Source: Ailurus styani (Eukaryota > Chordata > Mammalia > Carnivora > Ailuridae). From it: a stretch of DNA of 64,000 bases. The DNA lies in the NCBI GenBank assembly GCA_002007465.1, contig LNAC01000032.1:8610519-8674518 (forward strand), written 5' to 3'. The notes beneath the pieces were generated by a model. That model made no database searches and was not told the DNA's origin. It worked only from the letters and a program-made list of their open reading frames with translations. The position numbers were made by a program, and so were the translations under genes. Shown one piece after another: positions 22,190 to 33,859 of this stretch (its first letter is position 1; every line of letters begins with the position of its first letter).

Positions 22190-22830
22190 TGAATCCACAG
22201 GAAGAGACCTAGAAATACCACCAGTCACATGAAAAGAAATTCTACCTCACTCATAATAAGATGGAAATTAGAACAATGTGATACAAATTTTCACCATTCA
22301 GACAGGAAAGGATTAAATAGGCAATATTCCCGAGTATTGGAGTGGATGAAGAAGTGCACATAAGCACATACCTTTGGATAACAATTTGGTACCATCTATC
22401 AAAACTTAAAGTGTACATACTCTTGGACTCAGTTCCGTTTCTGAGGACGTTTTCTGATAGGTCTACTAATTCAAGCAGGTAAAGATATGTATGCAAGGAT
22501 GTTTAATGCAACATTTTTTATGTTACATTAATATGTAATTATGTGTACACTTTATAGTGCATTTTTTTAATTGGAGAAAACTATTTTGTTCATCAAGGGA
22601 CTAGTTAGAAAAATTACGGCATAACCATTCAATAGATTTTATTATAATAGACCTATAGTTTTCACTATGGAAAAATGTAAACTCATAATAAGTGGAAACA
22701 AAATACATATACACACATAACGAGAGCTATATAAACGCAAGAAAATGTTCATGGTAGTTGCCTCTAGGGAGTGAGAATGAATATCAGGAGCACTTGATTT
22801 TTTAAATAAAAAAAATTGGATTGGAGGAAC
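22190..22830 (+). mobile_element. Old L1M/L1ME LINE 3' end
   Basis: In sense order: AAAACTTAAAGTGTACATAC, a CTTGGACTCAGTTCCGTTTC block, AAAGATATGTATGCAAGGAT, GTTTAATGCAACATTTTTTA, then a 3' UTR with ATGGTAGTTGCCTCTAGGG. It is highly diverged and carries no intact frame. Confidence 0.7.
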
Positions 22831-23119
22831 TAGTAACTTTTTCTTATAGCAAAACCTGGTTTCTATATTTTCTTTACTTTCAAAATTTGATTTTGAAATT
22901 AATAACTGTCAAATTTTTTTTACTAATAAACTTTTGATTACAATATATGCAAAGTATTTACACTAGACTTCCTTGTGACTGTAACAAATAATGAAAAAGT
23001 ACTCTGAGCAAAACTTTGGGTGATTAGGCTCCTGGAGAAAAGGCTTTGCTGATGCCTCGGGGCACTGCCCATAACCAGCTCCTCAAAGAAAATTGGGTTT
23101 CTTGTAAAAACTTCTCTCT

Positions 23120-23317
23120 AGGGCGCCTGGGTGGCTCAGTGGGTTAAAGCCCCTGCCTTCGGCTCAGGTCATGATCTCAGAGTCCTGGGATCGAGGCCCA
23201 TATCGGGCTCTCTGCTCGGCAGGGAGCCTGCTTCCTCCTCTCTCTCTGCCTGCCTCTCTGTCTACTTGTGATCTCTGTTTCTCTGTCAAATAAATAAATA
23301 AAATCTTTAAAAAAAAA
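23120..23317 (+). mobile_element. Carnivore SINE, young subfamily
   Basis: GGGCGCCTGGGTGGCTCAGT head, GGGTTAAAGCCCCTGCCTTC, GATCGAGGCCCATATCGGG and a long A tail. A perfect 13-bp duplication, AAAAACTTCTCTC, is found at 23106-23118 and 23318-23330. Confidence 0.95.
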
Positions 23318-23330
23318 AAAAACTTCTCTC

Positions 23331-23782
23331 CAGATACCACATCATAAAATTCTGAAAACCTGCTTTCTTTACTGCATAACCAAGGCCGTGATATATACTT
23401 ACAAAATGCCATATAAATTTGATTTAATACTTCAATGCATTTTGGTTATTTGGCTACTGAGGAAAAATAATTCTTGGATAAACATTTTCATTAAATAGTA
23501 ATCTCTTGTTTTTACCCCCGGTTAGGAAAAGATAATTATTATTAATGAAAATGACATCAAACATTTACCTAAGCCCTACTGTAGTGACCCGAGATTTGCA
23601 AGAATTTCTAGGAATCATTTTATCCAGTAATGCTATGGACCTCTCTGGTGTGGAAGTACTTAGCAACTTCTGACATGACTCAGCTACTTAAGTCAGAAAG
23701 TAAAGCTCTCATACTCTTGTGACCCTACTAAGATACCCACAGTTATAATTACATTTGAGAGCTGCCTTCAAATAAAACAGGG
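23331..23782. other. Unassigned AT-rich DNA
   Basis: No repeat or gene was recognised. Confidence 0.45.
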
Positions 23783-23979
23783 TCTATCTATCTACATTTT
23801 ATCTATCATCTATCTATCAACTATCTTTCACCTATCATCTGTCTAAGAAAGAGAGAGAATAAGACAGAAGCACAGAGAGAAAAGGAGAAAGGGGAGAGAA
23901 AATGGAAAAGGAAAGAAAGAAGAGAATTCAGAGGAAAAGAAAAGGAATTAAAGAAATAAAAAAGAAGGAAAAGAAAAAT
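23783..23979. repeat. (TCTA)n followed by a purine-rich GAAA/GAGA tract
   Basis: Degenerate TCTATCTA units (23783-23845) pass into a nearly pure purine run of GAGA, GGAA and GAAA units to about 23979. This is simple sequence, not coding. Confidence 0.85.
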
Positions 23980-24059
23980 GAATACCTGTAGAAAAGAAAG
24001 CAGAGTTATATTGGAAATTTATACTGGAATTTAAAAAAATGATTTTATCTAAGCCATTA

Positions 24060-24130
24060 ATTTTAGAGTGGTAGAAACTGAAACCCAGAGGGGTTTCTGA
24101 AGATTTTACAGAGTTGGGATGACATTGACA
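24060..24130 (-). mobile_element. Short MIR-like fragment, antisense
   Basis: GTAGAAACTGAAACCCAGAG and TTTTACAGAGTTGGGAT resemble the inverted MIR core. It is too short and diverged for a firm call. Confidence 0.4.
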
Positions 24131-24317
24131 GTGACAGGAGATCCTAACTTTCCCTTCCACACCTTTTATTTTATACTATTTATGTTACTTACCTTAATAG
24201 TTAAATATCTAGTAGTAAAATTAAAAGATAAAAGTCAGCCTTGTTTACACAGCATAAGGGACCAAGGCTCTGAGTGTGCTGGTAGATATACACCATGGAA
24301 CTACTCATCTAAATTTG

Positions 24318-24425
24318 CAACAGATATTTTGAGTGCCTATTACATACAAGATTTTGTGCTGGGTTCTGACACTGTGGTTCACAAAAGAAATAAGGCCCCT
24401 GTGCTCATGGTGTTTCAGTACTACA
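24318..24425 (-). mobile_element. L2 LINE 3' end fragment, antisense
   Basis: TTTTGAGTGCCTATTACATA, TTTTGTGCTGGGTTCTGAC and GGCCCCTGTGCTCATGGTG match the antisense of the L2 3' terminus. Confidence 0.65.
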
Positions 24426-24429
24426 ATAT

Positions 24430-25705
24430 CTTAGCTGCTTGGTAGAGGTAAGGTTTTTCTCTAAATAATAATTTGGGAAATCTTTCAGCCCACCTTGCTT
24501 CTGTCAACTCTTTTCAATTATTGGGGCAAAGCTAGAGAATCATTACGTATGCTGGTATGTTGACCTGACTTCACAGTGCCTTTCCCAAAACTAATCTTTT
24601 CTGGATACAACTCACCAGAGCACAGATCTATTACCCCTTTTAAATTTCCTATATGTATGCCTTTAAAACATTTACCACTCTGCCTTAGTGTAATATACAT
24701 TTTTATTTTATTTTATTTAGATGCGTCTAAACCCAGAACATGCAGAGAGCAGTTGGCAACAAAACCACACAACCCCCTTTCCAGATGGACAAAACCATAT
24801 GTTGCAAGAGCCCCTACGGTGCCAATCTTTCTCTGCTGTAGAAGGCAAACCAATACATCTCTAAAATCTTCAGTGTTGATTCTAAATCTAGTTGCTTTGA
24901 AGTCCTAGGGAACATTCCATTCTCTCTAGGGTCCTGTAGATAAGTACAACTTCATATCCGGCACACTGGCAGCCTAAAAATACATCTATCGTGGTTTGAG
25001 GAACTTTAGGATCTCTCCCCAAGAAATGCTGAAGGCTGGCGACAGCTTTGGGAAAATGGAGGAAAAACTTTCAGATGACAAAAATTGTGTCGCATGAAAA
25101 TTTACCAATTCTATACTCTTCCTCTTGCTGGTATTCCCTCAACTTTTTAGTGTCCATCATCATGCATTCATGGTAACGACTTCTACTTCAAAATGGCTTG
25201 AATTTTACATCACTTAAAATGTTTATCACTGCCATTTTTCAGGTTGCTCTTCTCCAACCATTTCATCACAGAGTCAACTCTCTTCTGTAAGCAAGTGCTC
25301 AAAGAGGAATAAGTGGTTTATTCTGAAGGATTTAATGAAGTTCATTATTCCTCCTAACCAGAAGGCAATCATGAATAGCAATAAAGTTTTGCCACTCCAC
25401 ATCCGTTCTCTCGATCCACAGGGTTGACTCAGGTTTCCAATGTGGGTCTTTTCATGTTAGTTAAATTTTATGAGGGGAGGGCACATCTTTGCTTGAGTTT
25501 TCAGAGAATTTCAATGTAGAATATTCAGTCAGGAAAGTGCTCTCTGTGTGTGAAATTGAAATGTATTACTGGGCTTGAACCTTTAATGTGAAAAATATGT
25601 GCAAAAAATTTGAACTAAGTGAGTTTTAAATATCATCCACTATTCATTTTGGAAATTCCCTTCATTTTTTAAATAGGAAATTAGGTCTTTTTATTTAAGC
25701 AATTT
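24430..25705. other. Unassigned DNA
   Basis: No repeat or exon was recognised. The 110-codon frame at 24576-24908 overlaps an antisense frame and shows no known domain. Confidence 0.45.
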
Positions 25706-25709
25706 TATT

Positions 25710-25860
25710 TACCTCAGCAAACATTTTTTGAACGTTGTACTAGAAGCAAGATAGTCCACTTTGTCTAACAGGGGATTAAAATCAACGACTCTGGTACTAA
25801 TAGCCAAGGAACTTACTGGGAGAAATAGGCAATACACAGACATCTCTATCTCTACCAAGA
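25710..25860 (-). mobile_element. L2 LINE 3' end fragment, antisense
   Basis: CAGCAAACATTTTTTGAACG, a CTGGTACTAATAGCC block and AAGGAACTTACTGGGAGAA followed by ATAGGCAATACAC fit inverted L2. It is strongly diverged. Confidence 0.5.
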
Positions 25861-25952
25861 GACAAATTGAATTGAATTCTAGATTCTAATACATAAACAT
25901 TATAGGAGGATGGAAATGGGGGGAATTAAATTTGATTAGAAATATAAAGGAT

Positions 25953-26162
25953 AGGGCGCCTGGGTGGCTCAGTGGGTTAAAGCCTCTGCTTTCGGCTCAG
26001 GTCATGATCTCAGGGTCCTGGGATCGAGGCCCGCATCGGACTCTCTGCTCAGCAGGGAGCCTGCTTCCCCTTCTCTCTCTGCCTGCCTCTCTGCCTCCTT
26101 GGGATCTCTCTCCCTCTGCGAAATAAATAAAAATAAAATCTTTAAAAAAATTAAAAAAAAAA
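25953..26162 (+). mobile_element. Carnivore SINE, young subfamily
   Basis: AGGGCGCCTGGGTGGCTCAG head, young-subfamily body and an A-rich tail with two interruptions. A perfect 15-bp target duplication, AGAAATATAAAGGAT, lies at 25938-25952 and 26163-26177. Open frames here are SINE read-through. Confidence 0.95.
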
Positions 26163-26384
26163 AGAAATATAAAGGATGACTTAAAGGAAAGGTAAAACTT
26201 CAAAAACCATGAAAGAAAAATCTTCTAGACAATGATCTTCAAAAGACTTGTTCAAAATTTTCATCAAGTAAAATTGGATCAATAGCAAAGAAAATATTAA
26301 AATATCTTTTAATATTATAACTAATTATTTGAAATTTTTATTTTTTCTAATGTATTTTTTTCCCAAATTTTTTCCCCAATAATG

Positions 26385-26772
26385 TGTGATGGTTCATTTT
26401 ATGCATCAACATGACCACGAGGTGACTAGATATTTGGTCAAACATTATTCTGGGTGTGTCTGTGAAGTTGTTTTGGGATGAGATTAACAATCGAGTCAGT
26501 AAAATGAGTAAAGTGGGTTGCCTTCATCCAGTCAGTTGAAGGCCTTAGTAAAACAAAAAGGCTGACCTTCATGGGAATAAAAGGGAACAAAACTGGGCAT
26601 TAGTGTTTTCCAGATTTTGAACTGGAACTTAGACCATGGGCTTTCTTGGGTCTCCAGTTTGCTGACTGGAGATGGTGGGACTTCTCAGCCTCTGTAATCA
26701 CTTGAGTCACTGAAAATCAATCTCTCTCTCTTGCATTTGTTCTGTTTCTCTGGAGAATCTTGACTTAATACA
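26385..26772 (+). mobile_element. Solo LTR, MLT2-like (ERVL class)
   Basis: It starts TGTGATGGTTCATTTTATGC and runs through AGATATTTGGTCAAACATT, CATCCAGTCAGTTGAAGGCC, AAAAAGGCTGACC and GGGTCTCCAGTTTGC. It ends GTTCTGTTTCTCTGGAGAAT then CTTGACTTAATACA. The TG...CA ends and an AATG directly before and after suggest a full-length solo LTR. No internal retroviral genes adjoin it. The exact MLT2 subfamily is uncertain. Confidence 0.8.
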
Positions 26773-26953
26773 AATGTTTATATTTAATTCACAAATAAAA
26801 ATGCACATATATTTGGGTTATACAAGACTGCTCAGCTTTTTCTACTAATAGAAATATGTGTTTGAAAGTACAACTTTTGGATATTAGAACTAGGAAAACA
26901 TATTTCAAAACTCAGTAAGTGACAATTGGCCACTGCCCCAGGTAATGTCTTTT

Positions 26954-27126
26954 TTTTTTTTTTTAAGATTTTATTTATTTATATGTCAGAAAGAAAGAGA
27001 GTGCACAAGCAGGGGGAGCAGCAGGTAGAAGGAGAAACAGGTTATCCACTGACTGGATCCCAAGACCCCAGGATCATGACTTGAGCTGAAGGCAGACACT
27101 TAATCAACTGAGCCACCCAGGCATCC
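26954..27126 (-). mobile_element. Carnivore SINE, older copy, antisense
   Basis: Minus-strand reading gives GGATGCCTGGGTGGCTCAG, GTCATGATCCTGGGGTC, and a TAAATAAATAAAATCTT tail. The block after the B box is reduced. An imperfect 15-bp duplication (CAGGTAATGTCTTTT and CAGATAATATCTTTT) flanks it. Confidence 0.9.
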
Positions 27127-27141
27127 CAGATAATATCTTTT

Positions 27142-28485
27142 TAAAGAAAAAAATTTATTTTCACTTTTCCTTAAGACTTTTTTTTACTCAGAGGTTGTTT
27201 CCACTGCTCCACTGGCTGAGACTTAATAAAGACTTAAATACAAATGGAAAATGAAAGAGAAATTGAAAACACATCATTCCTCACCACACATACCACCACC
27301 ACCACCACAGCAACAACAGCAAATATATACTTAAAAAAAATTAGGCTTTTAAATGACAAATTTCTGACATGTGAGAATTCTAGACACTATCCTATCCACA
27401 GTTCACTTTATAAAGTAACCACAGTCCACTATGAAACACTTATATGCCCACTTCTCAAGCACTCTGCCCCAAGTTTCTTTAATATCTCTTCATGTGGTAT
27501 GTTTATCCCATTTCTTATCTGAAGGATGTAATTAGGATTACGCTGTTGACACACAATCAACAGTTGATGGGCAGCAGTTGGAATTTTACTGTACTTGTGT
27601 GAGACAAGTGCTGTTGTTCCCCTCACTGAGCCACCTCCTAGTCATGCTTTAACAATAAGCATAATAGTTAAACACGAATTGTATGCATAAATAAGAGAAG
27701 ATATATCCATGTTGTTGGGATAAGAGATGTGATGGGTAATTCAAAAGAAAGGCAAGTACAAAGAAGTGAATAATAAAAGGTACAATATGTTTGGAAACCG
27801 GAGGAGTCTGCTCTATCTTACAATATGTGATTTTCAGTAGGAGTAGTGTACAAAAGGCTGATAGAAATGGAGGAAATACATCAACTAGACTCTTAGTGAT
27901 CATGGCAGGAGATTGTAATATCTTACAGGCCCATGATCTCCAACTTGGTGCCAAAGGATCTGTCCTAGCATAGGCACTGATACTCTGGTGACAAACAATC
28001 TGTATCAGGTCCCACTTTCTCATGTCTACATACTTTAATTACTATTAAGTGTTTCCTTCCTTGTTCAGAAATGAAATTCAGAAAGAATTGTTTTCCTTTG
28101 TTTTGATCAATTACGTACAATTGAAGCACAGCGGGAATTTTCTGTGTAGACTCAATCTCATCTTGACTCAGAAGTCTCTGAAATCATTCTTCACTCAGCA
28201 ATTAGTGTCGTCTTTTTAGATAATGTTACACTGATGTCAAAAACTCTCTAATAGATCCACATATTCTACCTTTTACTCATAGTTTAGTACCATACAAAAA
28301 TTGCTCCCATGCCTCTTTTTCCTAAATCTTTCTCTTATCTGCATGTTCTAGGCTTCATGCATTTCCACTCTATTAGTCCTTTTTCTGTTTATTAAATATA
28401 TTAAGATTTTTTTCATCCAGACAGTTCACTTTGTTCTTCCAAAAATGCTTGTCCTTCTAATCTTCACATGACTGTCTATTCTGAC
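27142..28485. other. Unassigned DNA
   Basis: It contains a short ACC/ACA-rich run near 27280-27330. A 124-codon frame at 27649-28023 on the minus strand has no recognised domain and is overlapped by other frames. Confidence 0.45.
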
Positions 28486-28610
28486 CATTCAGAGAGGTTT
28501 TCCCTGGTCACCCTATCTAATGTAGCGCTAATTTGTCACTCTCTATCAAATCACAATATTCTTCACAGTACTTAAGAATATCTAAAATCATTTATTCATT
28601 TATTTTCAGT
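28486..28610 (+). mobile_element. L2 LINE fragment
   Basis: In sense L2 order: CAGAGAGGTTTTCCCTGGTC, ACCCTATCTAATGTAGCGC, TTGTCACTCTCTATCAAATC, TTCTTCACAGTACTTAAGA, then ATCATTTATTCATTTATTT. This is the 3' region of L2. Confidence 0.75.
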
Positions 28611-28939
28611 TCTATGGAACTATTGTAGCATAATTTTGACCAAATTAGCTGGTAAGTGAGTGATTGGGTAAGTAGTAAATAAAGATTTGGAGAATAAAGA
28701 TTAGATTTCATAAATGCAGTTGTGCCTAAATTAAAGAAAACATATAATATTCACTTAGAATCCAGTTCCAAATTAAGAAGTTTCTAAAATCATTTATTTA
28801 GAATTCAACCCATTCATAAATGACCTGAAATAAACTAAGATTGGGAAAATATAGATGGGAAGTTATTTACTTCGACTGCCATCAACAATGGTAGTTAATA
28901 TGGGGGGGACCCATATGTTAGGTAAATTTTAAAAAATGA

Positions 28940-29235
28940 CTTTGAGACCTGAGCTCTGAGTATCAGGGAAGATAATTATGTCATTAAAGGAGACTAGAGA
29001 ATCATAAAGGGGCACATTTGGATGAGAAAATGCATTTCACATAGAACACATTGAGTGTGACTGCTCAACAGGACCCCTTAGGTGGAGCTGTCCAGTGTGT
29101 AGCTGAAATTATGGACTTGAAGGTTAGGGACACAGGTTTGGAGACACAGATCTGGAAATCATCCTCACAGAGGTGATAATTGAAGCCATGGAAGCCCAGG
29201 AGATCATGCAGAGCATTTTATCTTTAACCTCCTAG
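28940..29235 (-). mobile_element. L2 LINE fragment, antisense
   Basis: GTGGAGCTGTCCAGTGTGTA, GACTTGAAGGTTAGGG, GAAATCATCCTCACAGAGG, TTGAAGCCATGGAAGCCCAG and AGATCATGCAGAGCA follow an L2 segment in antisense, internal to the commonly preserved 3' end. Confidence 0.55.
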
Positions 29236-29239
29236 ACAC

Positions 29240-31131
29240 AGAAATCATCCCTGTGGAAAGCATTTTCTTGGGAATTCATAGGCCTTTCACATGCGTCAAT
29301 GAAAAGGCTTTGATTTGAAAGGCTTTGATTGAAGAAAGAATTTGATTGAAAAATTGCTGACCTTTAGACACTGGTATGGGACAGTGATATTTTTTTCCTA
29401 ATTATGTCTTGAGTATGTTGCCTTTGAAAAGTGTTGGCCAAACCTACAACTCTGAGTTAAGGGAGTATGGAATACAGCATGCCAAGTCTATATTTAAGCA
29501 GCACAGATAAAGAATCCAAAGAACATTAAGGAAATATTCATTTTAGTGCTGATGTTAACATTTATTTTAGGAAGCTTTTCCTTATTTTTGTGAGGAAAAC
29601 CAATCTAGCATGATCCAGGTGAATTTTCAACAGAACGGAGGCTGCCATTAGTCAAGGTTTTTTACTGTCCACATTACGATTCTCTTCACAATGTGTTTGG
29701 AGCAGACACAAAGTAAATCATTACAGTATAACCATAGATCTAATTATCTTGGTGTCTTGAAATGAGAATTTTTTCACTTCTCCTAAGGTCTGTTTTGGAT
29801 TTTAAACATAAAGTTGTTTGGAAGAAATGAGAAGAACACAAGCTTTTGAAATGGAATTAAAAAAAAATATCAGAGCTTTATTGTTTAGTTTCTCGAAATT
29901 GTAATGAACTGAATTTTCCTATTTGTTTTGCGGTTCTTTTGTATTAGCTGTCTATTTCTGGCTGATAGCTGCATTATTGCTGAATGCTGATATTAGCTGA
30001 TTTTTGGATATCTGGACTTTGTTGTCTATGACATTTCTCTCATACATGACCTTTAAAACAGTACACTTTTAAAAGGTGTCCACTGTTTTGGCTGGTATTC
30101 ATAAACACTTCACAGGATAAATAGACCTGAGAAATTTAAATTTTCCTTCTAAATTCCAGTTTACAGCCTGTTAAAACTGTGATGTTATGGGCATTTTAAA
30201 TCACTGAAATTACTTTAGTACTCAGAAAATGAAAAGTGACATTAGATTTTTATATGCATTGAGGAGAATACTGCTTTCATAGTTTTATAGGTATGAATCC
30301 TATTTAACGGTTCAGATACTTGGGAAAATAACTTTAAGAAAATAAAGGAGAAACTTTATTTAATAGTTAAATACATAAATATAATTTATTTAGATGTTCT
30401 AAGGAATTCTTCTAAAGCACCACAGTAGGGGGTTAAAGAAATTTGGTAAGTACAACACTAGAAATGGATTATTACTACTGTGGATTTCAAAAGTAGATAA
30501 GAGAATACTTACTTGTAAACTTGAAAAAAGTAGTCAATATTTGGTCCAGAAAGTTTCAGGCAACTTAAAGACTTGCCTTGAAAGTAATGTTCGTAACCTG
30601 TAAGGAAAGTGCATAATGAGCTATTAAAACTCTGACTTCTTGACACTCTGATTCACTCACTGACAGAGGAATCTAATTTTGATTAAATAGGAAATAGAAT
30701 AAAAATTTTAAATTATATTTTTTAAAAAGAATAACAAAGAAACAAAATATGTCACACTTCTTAAAACTATTTTTTTTTATTTGAGGTAAGCATAGATTCA
30801 CAAAAGACATACAGAGAATCTACATATGACATGTACATCTTTAATGTTTTAAATGTCTGCTAAATAATTATCTAGAATTCGTTGTCAGATGGCATTCAGA
30901 TATTCAAATGAAATTTAATATCAATATGGCAAGGAATAAAGGTACTACTCCTATGTGGCCTATCAAATTTAGAATATAATTATAATATGTGGTATAGATT
31001 TTAAGTAGATAATTGTTTTAATTTTAGAGTGGAGATCTATTATGGTAGACAAAGTCTCTCCCCTTTTGTCTGAGCTAGCAGTGTTTCTGCTTGTATAACC
31101 CCATCTCTATTCCTGAGTTCTGCTTCACTCT
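29240..31131. other. Repeat-poor AT-rich DNA
   Basis: About 1.9 kb with no repeat or exon recognised. Near 29300-29345 AAAGGCTTTGATT is duplicated in tandem. Near 29946-29999 GCTG occurs six times in 54 bp. Either could be noncoding constraint or chance. Confidence 0.4.
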
Positions 31132-31202
31132 GATATATATATAGATAGATAGATTATATATATGTATATATATAAGAAGTGTATATATATGTATATATGT
31201 AT
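31132..31202. repeat. AT/TAGA-rich microsatellite
   Basis: Alternating TA and TAGA/TATG units. Simple sequence. Confidence 0.9.
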
Positions 31203-31952
31203 TTGAGGTCATGCATACATAATTTTAATTAGAATTAAAAAAATAGTTAAAATTTCTCAATAAAAATAAAATAAGGAAGGAGTTTATTGACAAAATAGCT
31301 ACCACTGGATTTTTTTTCAGCAACCACCAATTAAATAGCAAAACATATGCATAAAAATAACTTGGGAAGTTCAGTATGATTTTTCAAAGGTACTGAAAAC
31401 AATTATTGAATTATTTAGCCATTAAAAATAAGGCCATTGCTTTCCCCTCCAAACTTTAGTTTTAAAGAAAAAGAAAGGAGCCCTTTGTTATATAATACTC
31501 TATATCATATCCTAAAAGTGTAAATAATGAGACTTTGTGGGGAAGGACTGAACTAGAATATAACCAGTAATTACTTAAATGTCTTCAAATACAGTAACGA
31601 TTCTTTGTCAACTATGGTATGAAAGGGATTTTATCCTGGTAATAGCAAACTGAGTAATTAGAACTAAATCCTCCCACTGAAGACAGCTAAATGAGCTGGA
31701 GGAAATATTAACAGGAAAACAAAAACAAACTATCAAAAAACCCTAAAAACAAACAAACAAAAACTAACAAGATAGTTAACATTTGGTCATCCAAAACTTA
31801 AAAGATGATTTACCCAACCAAAATCTAGAAGAAAGCAAGAAGCTGGAGGGGAAAGCCTAAAGTGGCAATCCATTTTTCCCAGAAGGCCATTTATCCAACT
31901 GGGAATAGCACTATGAAACTGCACTATGGCTTTAGCAGCTTGGCAGGTTTCT

Positions 31953-32327
31953 GGGGAAGAAAGAAAGAAAAGAAGAAGAAAAGAAAAGAAAGAAAAAGAG
32001 AGAGAGAGAGAAAGAAAGGAAAAGAAAGAAAGAAGGAAGACAGGTGGGAAGGAGGGAAGGAAGGGAGAGAAAGAAAGGAGGGAAGAAAGAAAGGGAGGGA
32101 GGGAAGGAGAGAGAAAGAAAGAGATAGGGAAGGAAGGAGGAAGGAAGAAAGAAAGGAAGGAAGGAAAAAAGAAAGGAAGAAAGAGAAAGAGCGAGAGAGA
32201 AAGAGAGAGAAAAGAAGGAAAGACAGAAAAAGGAAGGAAAGAAAGAAAAAAAGAGAGGAAAGGAAAGGGGAGGAAGGAAGGAAGGAAGGAAGGAAGGAAG
32301 GAAGGAAGGAAGGAAGGAAGGAAGGAG
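31953..32327. repeat. Long polypurine (GAAA/GGAA)n tract
   Basis: About 375 nt almost wholly of purines, with only a handful of interruptions. It ends in an uninterrupted (GGAA)n block of about 14 units (32271-32326). The frames of up to 222 codons on both strands are Lys/Arg/Glu or Ser/Phe/Leu/Pro low-complexity translations, not genes. Confidence 0.95.
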
Positions 32328-32759
32328 CATGTTAGCCCAGGGTTCACCAAGGTAAGGATTTTGAAATCCCCTATACACCACTTTGAGATGAGATCCACAC
32401 TAAAGGAAGTGTGAACCAGAAGTAAACTAGCTTTGTTCCAGGTCTCTTGGATCATCTGATGACCACAAAATGGAATTCAGACATATGCCCATCCTGAACT
32501 GGTGCCCTCCCAAACCCATGGCAAAAGCCACAAAGATCCTCTCCACAGGAATGTAAAATCCTCCTGATCCTCAAATTACTCCTTCAAATAATTTTCCAAA
32601 TAATTTGCTGTCAGGGATAACAAAGCACATCCCCTTGTGTTTTGAGGATATACAAGGCATCTATTATGAATGAGAACCAAAAAATAAAAATAAAATAATA
32701 AAATAAAATAAATTCACAAGCACCTCAGCTATTGACAAACAGTATAAAAAAAAACCAAT

Positions 32760-33240
32760 GTCTTATTTTTTTAAATGAAAGAACTTGAAAATGACTGCAA
32801 AAAATATAAAAAGTGACACAACACATTTGAAAATAGAATTTGGAAAAGATGATTCCTAAAGTTAAAAACTCAGTGGATGAATTTCACGGTAACTAAATTT
32901 AGATACACATGGTTGAAGAAAGAATTAGGGAATTGCAGGTAAAGTCAGACAAATTATCTAGAATGCAGTTACTAGAGGCAAAAACAAAGAGAGGGTTAAA
33001 AAGAGATGTTGAAAAGAAAAATATAACATAAATTGAATTGTAATCCCAAGAAGAGAGGTGAGAAAGAAAGGGACAGAAACATTATTTAACAAAATTATAG
33101 CTGAGAATTTTCCATATGTTATGGACACCACCAATCAACACGAAAAAGCTCAAGGAAGATAAATCTAAACAAATTCTTAGTTAAAGCAATATCTGAACAT
33201 AGTATAGCAATTATAGGGGAAAGCATGTAGTTGAGGAAAA
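32760..33240 (+). mobile_element. Old L1/HAL1-type ORF1 relic
   Basis: The text follows the coiled-coil and following part of an old L1-type ORF1 in sense: AAAGTTAAAAACTCAGTGGA, GGTTGAAGAAAGAATTAGGG, AAATTATCTAGAATGCAG, a TAGCTGAGAATTTTCCATA block and GACACCACCAATCAACACG. Stops and frameshifts are frequent, so it is a pseudogene. Confidence 0.65.
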
Positions 33241-33289
33241 ATTATTTATGAAGGTAATTGTCATTTAAGGCCTAAAATTAATAGTATGT

Positions 33290-33740
33290 GCTGCCTTGAC
33301 ATCTGAAACTAGGAGGGTCTCTAACAACCTAACCTCAAGTTCACCTTCCCATTGTGCTTTTGGAGATAAGGTCCAGTAGCCAAACAACCCTCCTTATCAC
33401 TGGAAGCAGGCACAATGCCTGCTTACACCTAAGTACTGGGCTTCAGTTCTCTGCCAGCCCATCAAATTATTCAAATTAGCCCATTATATCCTTCCACAAG
33501 AATCAGAGAACACCTCATGCTCTTGTTACTAGAAAATCTGCCTTCCACAGTTCCTCCTCATTCACTCTTGTTGAGGGCAACCCCCATTGGTCCCCATATG
33601 GTATGTGGTATCCTTCTTTCCCAGGCTGTGAGTATATGTGACTAATAAATTACTGTTAATTTCATCTGTCCATTGCCAGACACCATGTGTACAGCCATTC
33701 CCATAACCCTAGGGCAAGAATCCATTCTTCGCCAATAGAG
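33290..33740 (+). mobile_element. Possible solo LTR, unclassified
   Basis: The composition is less AT-rich than its flanks. It has an AATAAA signal (33644-33649) near its right end, followed by a short tail, and a promoter-like middle. These fit a class I-type LTR, but I cannot fix TG/CA ends or a target duplication. No internal viral sequence was seen. Confidence 0.35.
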
Positions 33741-33764
33741 TAAAGAAGAGGCGATCAAAACAGG

Positions 33765-33858
33765 AAACGTGTCTGTCTGGTTTGCTTATCACTTTGTTCC
33801 TAGCACCTAGCATGTCTGGCATATCATAGACTTAATATACATTTGCTGAACAAAAGAT
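33765..33858 (+). mobile_element. L2 LINE 3' terminus
   Basis: TTGTTCCTAGCACCTAGCAT, GTCTGGCATATCATAG and ATACATTTGCTGAACAAAAG match the last part of L2 in sense. Confidence 0.7.
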
Positions 33859-33859
33859 A

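Noticed and set aside
31787..32455. 222-codon minus-strand frame and 149-162-codon frames on both strands
   Set aside because: They translate the GAAA/GGAA tract into Ser/Phe/Leu/Pro or Lys/Arg/Glu strings. Several overlapping frames on both strands being open is what a stop-free simple repeat produces.
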